Below the pieces are notes generated by a model. The model was not told where the DNA came from and searched no databases. It was given only the letters and a program-made list of their open reading frames with translations. From Circinella minor (Eukaryota > Mucoromycota > Mucoromycetes > Mucorales > Lichtheimiaceae), in assembly GCA_016758965.1 (NCBI GenBank), contig JAEPRB010000017.1, positions 248,001 to 312,000 of the forward strand: a stretch of DNA of 64,000 nt, given 5' to 3'. The translations under genes were made by a program, and so were the position numbers. Positions within the stretch are counted from its first letter, which is position 1. Each line of letters opens with the position of its first letter. Below are positions 61,804 through 64,000 of this stretch, piece after piece.

Positions 61804-64000
61804 TGTTAAAATTATTATACTTATACGTATATGTATTATACTAATGTACAATCGTAATTAATTAAAAATGAGAAAGAAAGTAAAAGAAGAATGGGAATCC
61901 AAATATAGAAGAAAAAGAAGAAGAGGGAAAAAAGAAACTTTGAAAAATAGAAACGAAAGAAGTATTATTATTATTATGTACGTGTGACCTGAGATCAATT
62001 TGCATGAGTATTATCATTTGAGAGTATAATATGATTCTAGAATTACCGCCGGTTATGATGATGAAAGTAGTATATCTTGGCAAGTGGGTTAAGAAATATG
62101 TGATTCATGAATAACTATAAAAAAAAGATGTATGTTGGACATAAACCCGGCGTTTTTTTTATATGTGCAAGGGTTTAGGGAATCAAAATAAACCATGGTA
62201 ATCTTTAGTATAAAAAAATTATTTTAAACCAACTTTTATTTAGAATTCCCATAGACGTAGTGTAACAATCTGCACCACTCGTTTATGCATTTAGTTACAT
62301 CATCGTTCTCTTTTTGGATAACAATTAGTCCTGAGACAAAGTGATACACTTTTTTCTTTATAAAAAGTCTAAATCGCGTAAGAGAGTGAATAGATGTTTA
62401 CCTTATTCTCACAAAGTAAGATATTGTTTGTCGTTCTGTTTGAGTTTATCGGCAATAACTTCTTCTTGTCTGGTATTATTCTCACAAATGAGAAAGTATA
62501 AATTCATATACTATGTACTTTTCAAAGTGGTGTAGGAATCTATACGTAGACAATAAACTGGTAAAAAAAGAAAATACAACGGCACTAGTAGAATGATCAA
62601 AAAGTAAGTCAGCCATGTCTAGGAAAAAGAAGTAGTTGGGTATCAAATAATGCAAAAAAGGAAACAGATGAATTAGCTATGGCTATATACATTGTGATAT
62701 ATACAGGTATAGGTAAAATTACTTAATATGTATTAATAGCTGTAGAAAAGAAGAGAACCAGCGAACCTACTACGTCAGATATTATATCACAATTGCTTGC
62801 GCTTTTGCATTATAATGACCTTCTTACATTTTATTACAATGATATATTGTACATACAACCGAACGAAGACGGTGGTTATAATGTTTTTCTATTATAAGCC
62901 AAACAACCTTTTACGTATCTTTTTGATATGTTTGATTTTATGTTCTGAAAACGGTTTTTAGTTCCTATCTATCTCTCGACTAAAGATGAATCGATAAGAT
63001 ACTCGATGGATTTACGTACCATCATATGATACTACACCAAATAAAGAAAGTGGATTATTCAAAAGAAGAAATAATCTTGTATCTATAAAATATTTTATAT
63101 ACGTAAACGTATGTTCAAATTATAAAAACACAATGACAAATAAAAACACAACTACCAAAACAATTCAAAGTAGATAAAAAATCCAGAAGATTAATAAAAA
63201 AAAGAATGGTTAACGTCATTCTTCACTACAACAAGTCTTTGTTTTGGAGTATATAATATAAATATCTCTGTTATTAGCACATCCATCACATAATATATAA
63301 TAATCATATTTTTCAATAAATTACCTAGATATTAACTATTGACTTACGAAGCCATTTTGATAGAACAAATCATGAACAATTGATTGTTCACCCATGTGTC
63401 TGAATGCTGCTTGAACTTTCTAAAATCTTACTACGTATCATACTTTGTTGACGAATATAATATAAAATTGTTCAAAGCTTCAGTCGAAGCCAACCTTTTA
63501 ATACTGTAGCGAAACTTATCAACTTGTGAATTTGATGAATTGAAAAATATAATGAAATATACCGAATGGGTTCATTAAAGGATCTGTTTTAACCGTCTTG
63601 TGTAATACTAAATATTTTATTTTCGTTAGTTCTGACATTCCTGTCATTTACCACATATTTCAAAAAGTGTAATAGTAAGAATATAGCTACAATTAGCTTG
63701 ATATGCAATAAAGATGTTCTTTTCCTCAAGCCTATGTCATTAGAGGTTACAACATCGATGGCTGGTATCGATATTCCATTATCCAATGTGATTGATCGCC
63801 TTACCTCTATTTTGCGGCAGTACTATTATAGCTATATAATTCTCGATAGCTATTCGCTGTTGAAAAGTGTTCAAATTTTCACGATAACAGTGGCATAAAT
63901 GGGCTTGAACACTAATTTTCAAACCTCTACAACCTCAAAATTTCCAGCTCAAAGAAAATAGCGATTTACCAAGAAGCACCAACGAAAATGAAATTCTCGC
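61804..64000. other. No supported gene
   Basis: AG-rich stretch at 61860-61950 is the leader of the membrane protein gene. Beyond it the sequence is AT-rich with short frames of no known family; some parts (62580-62700, 63690-63890) look weakly coding but have no start, splice or family support. The window edge may cut a gene. Confidence 0.35.

Overview
This is eukaryotic, strongly AT-rich DNA that looks fungal. Genes are compact, introns are short (about 50-250 bp) with GT-AG ends, leaders are CT- or poly(T)-rich, and simple repeats are common. The family mix (Gti1/Pac2 WOPR regulator, alkaline ceramidase of the Ypc1 type, peroxisomal long-chain alcohol oxidase, Big1-like V-ATPase assembly factor, Tos4-like FHA protein, Ino4/Mlx-like bHLH, FAR1-type regulator, LINE remnant) fits an early-diverging filamentous fungus, most likely a Mucoromycota/Mucorales species. 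The genus cannot be fixed from the sequence.

Layout. 1-6.3 kb: WOPR regulator (-), alkaline ceramidase (-), and a small alpha/beta-hydrolase-like protein (-). 6.3-12 kb: a repeat-bearing region with the 3' end of a LINE, three copies of a short repeat, a degenerate ~25-bp tandem repeat and a long (TAA)n tract. 12-20.4 kb, all (+): a GT49 (LARGE/B4GAT1-like) glycosyltransferase, a small basic protein, complex III core protein 1 (QCR1-like) and a Big1-like V0 assembly protein. 21-26 kb (-): a YjbQ/UPF0047 enzyme, then a 17-exon USP7/Ubp15-like gene that has lost the whole catalytic triad. A TIR-bearing element lies at its 5' side. 28-30.5 kb (+): an RRM plus anticodon-binding-domain protein (NCOA5-like). 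31.5-36 kb: a frameshifted histone H2A pseudogene, a decayed Q/H/N-rich gene and a hAT-like MITE. 36-41.5 kb is gene-poor. 41.5-49.6 kb (+): FAR1-type regulator and long-chain alcohol oxidase with a C-terminal SKL. 50-52 kb (-): FHA protein. 54.7-61 kb (+): histidine acid phosphatase, bHLH factor and a small secreted ten-cysteine protein. 61.4-61.8 kb (-): a single-pass membrane protein. The last 2.2 kb has no gene I can support.

There is no operon logic; neighbours are functionally mixed. Loose themes are lipid and fatty-alcohol metabolism (ceramidase, alcohol oxidase, possibly the Ino4-like bHLH), organelle function (complex III, V-ATPase assembly) and regulation (WOPR, FAR1, FHA, bHLH). 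The most unusual item is the USP7-like gene: all exons splice in frame, yet the catalytic Cys, His and Asp are all replaced, which suggests a kept pseudo-deubiquitinase rather than a simple dead copy.

All exon boundaries were read by eye from GT/AG sites, reading frame and family resemblance. No alignment or expression data were available.
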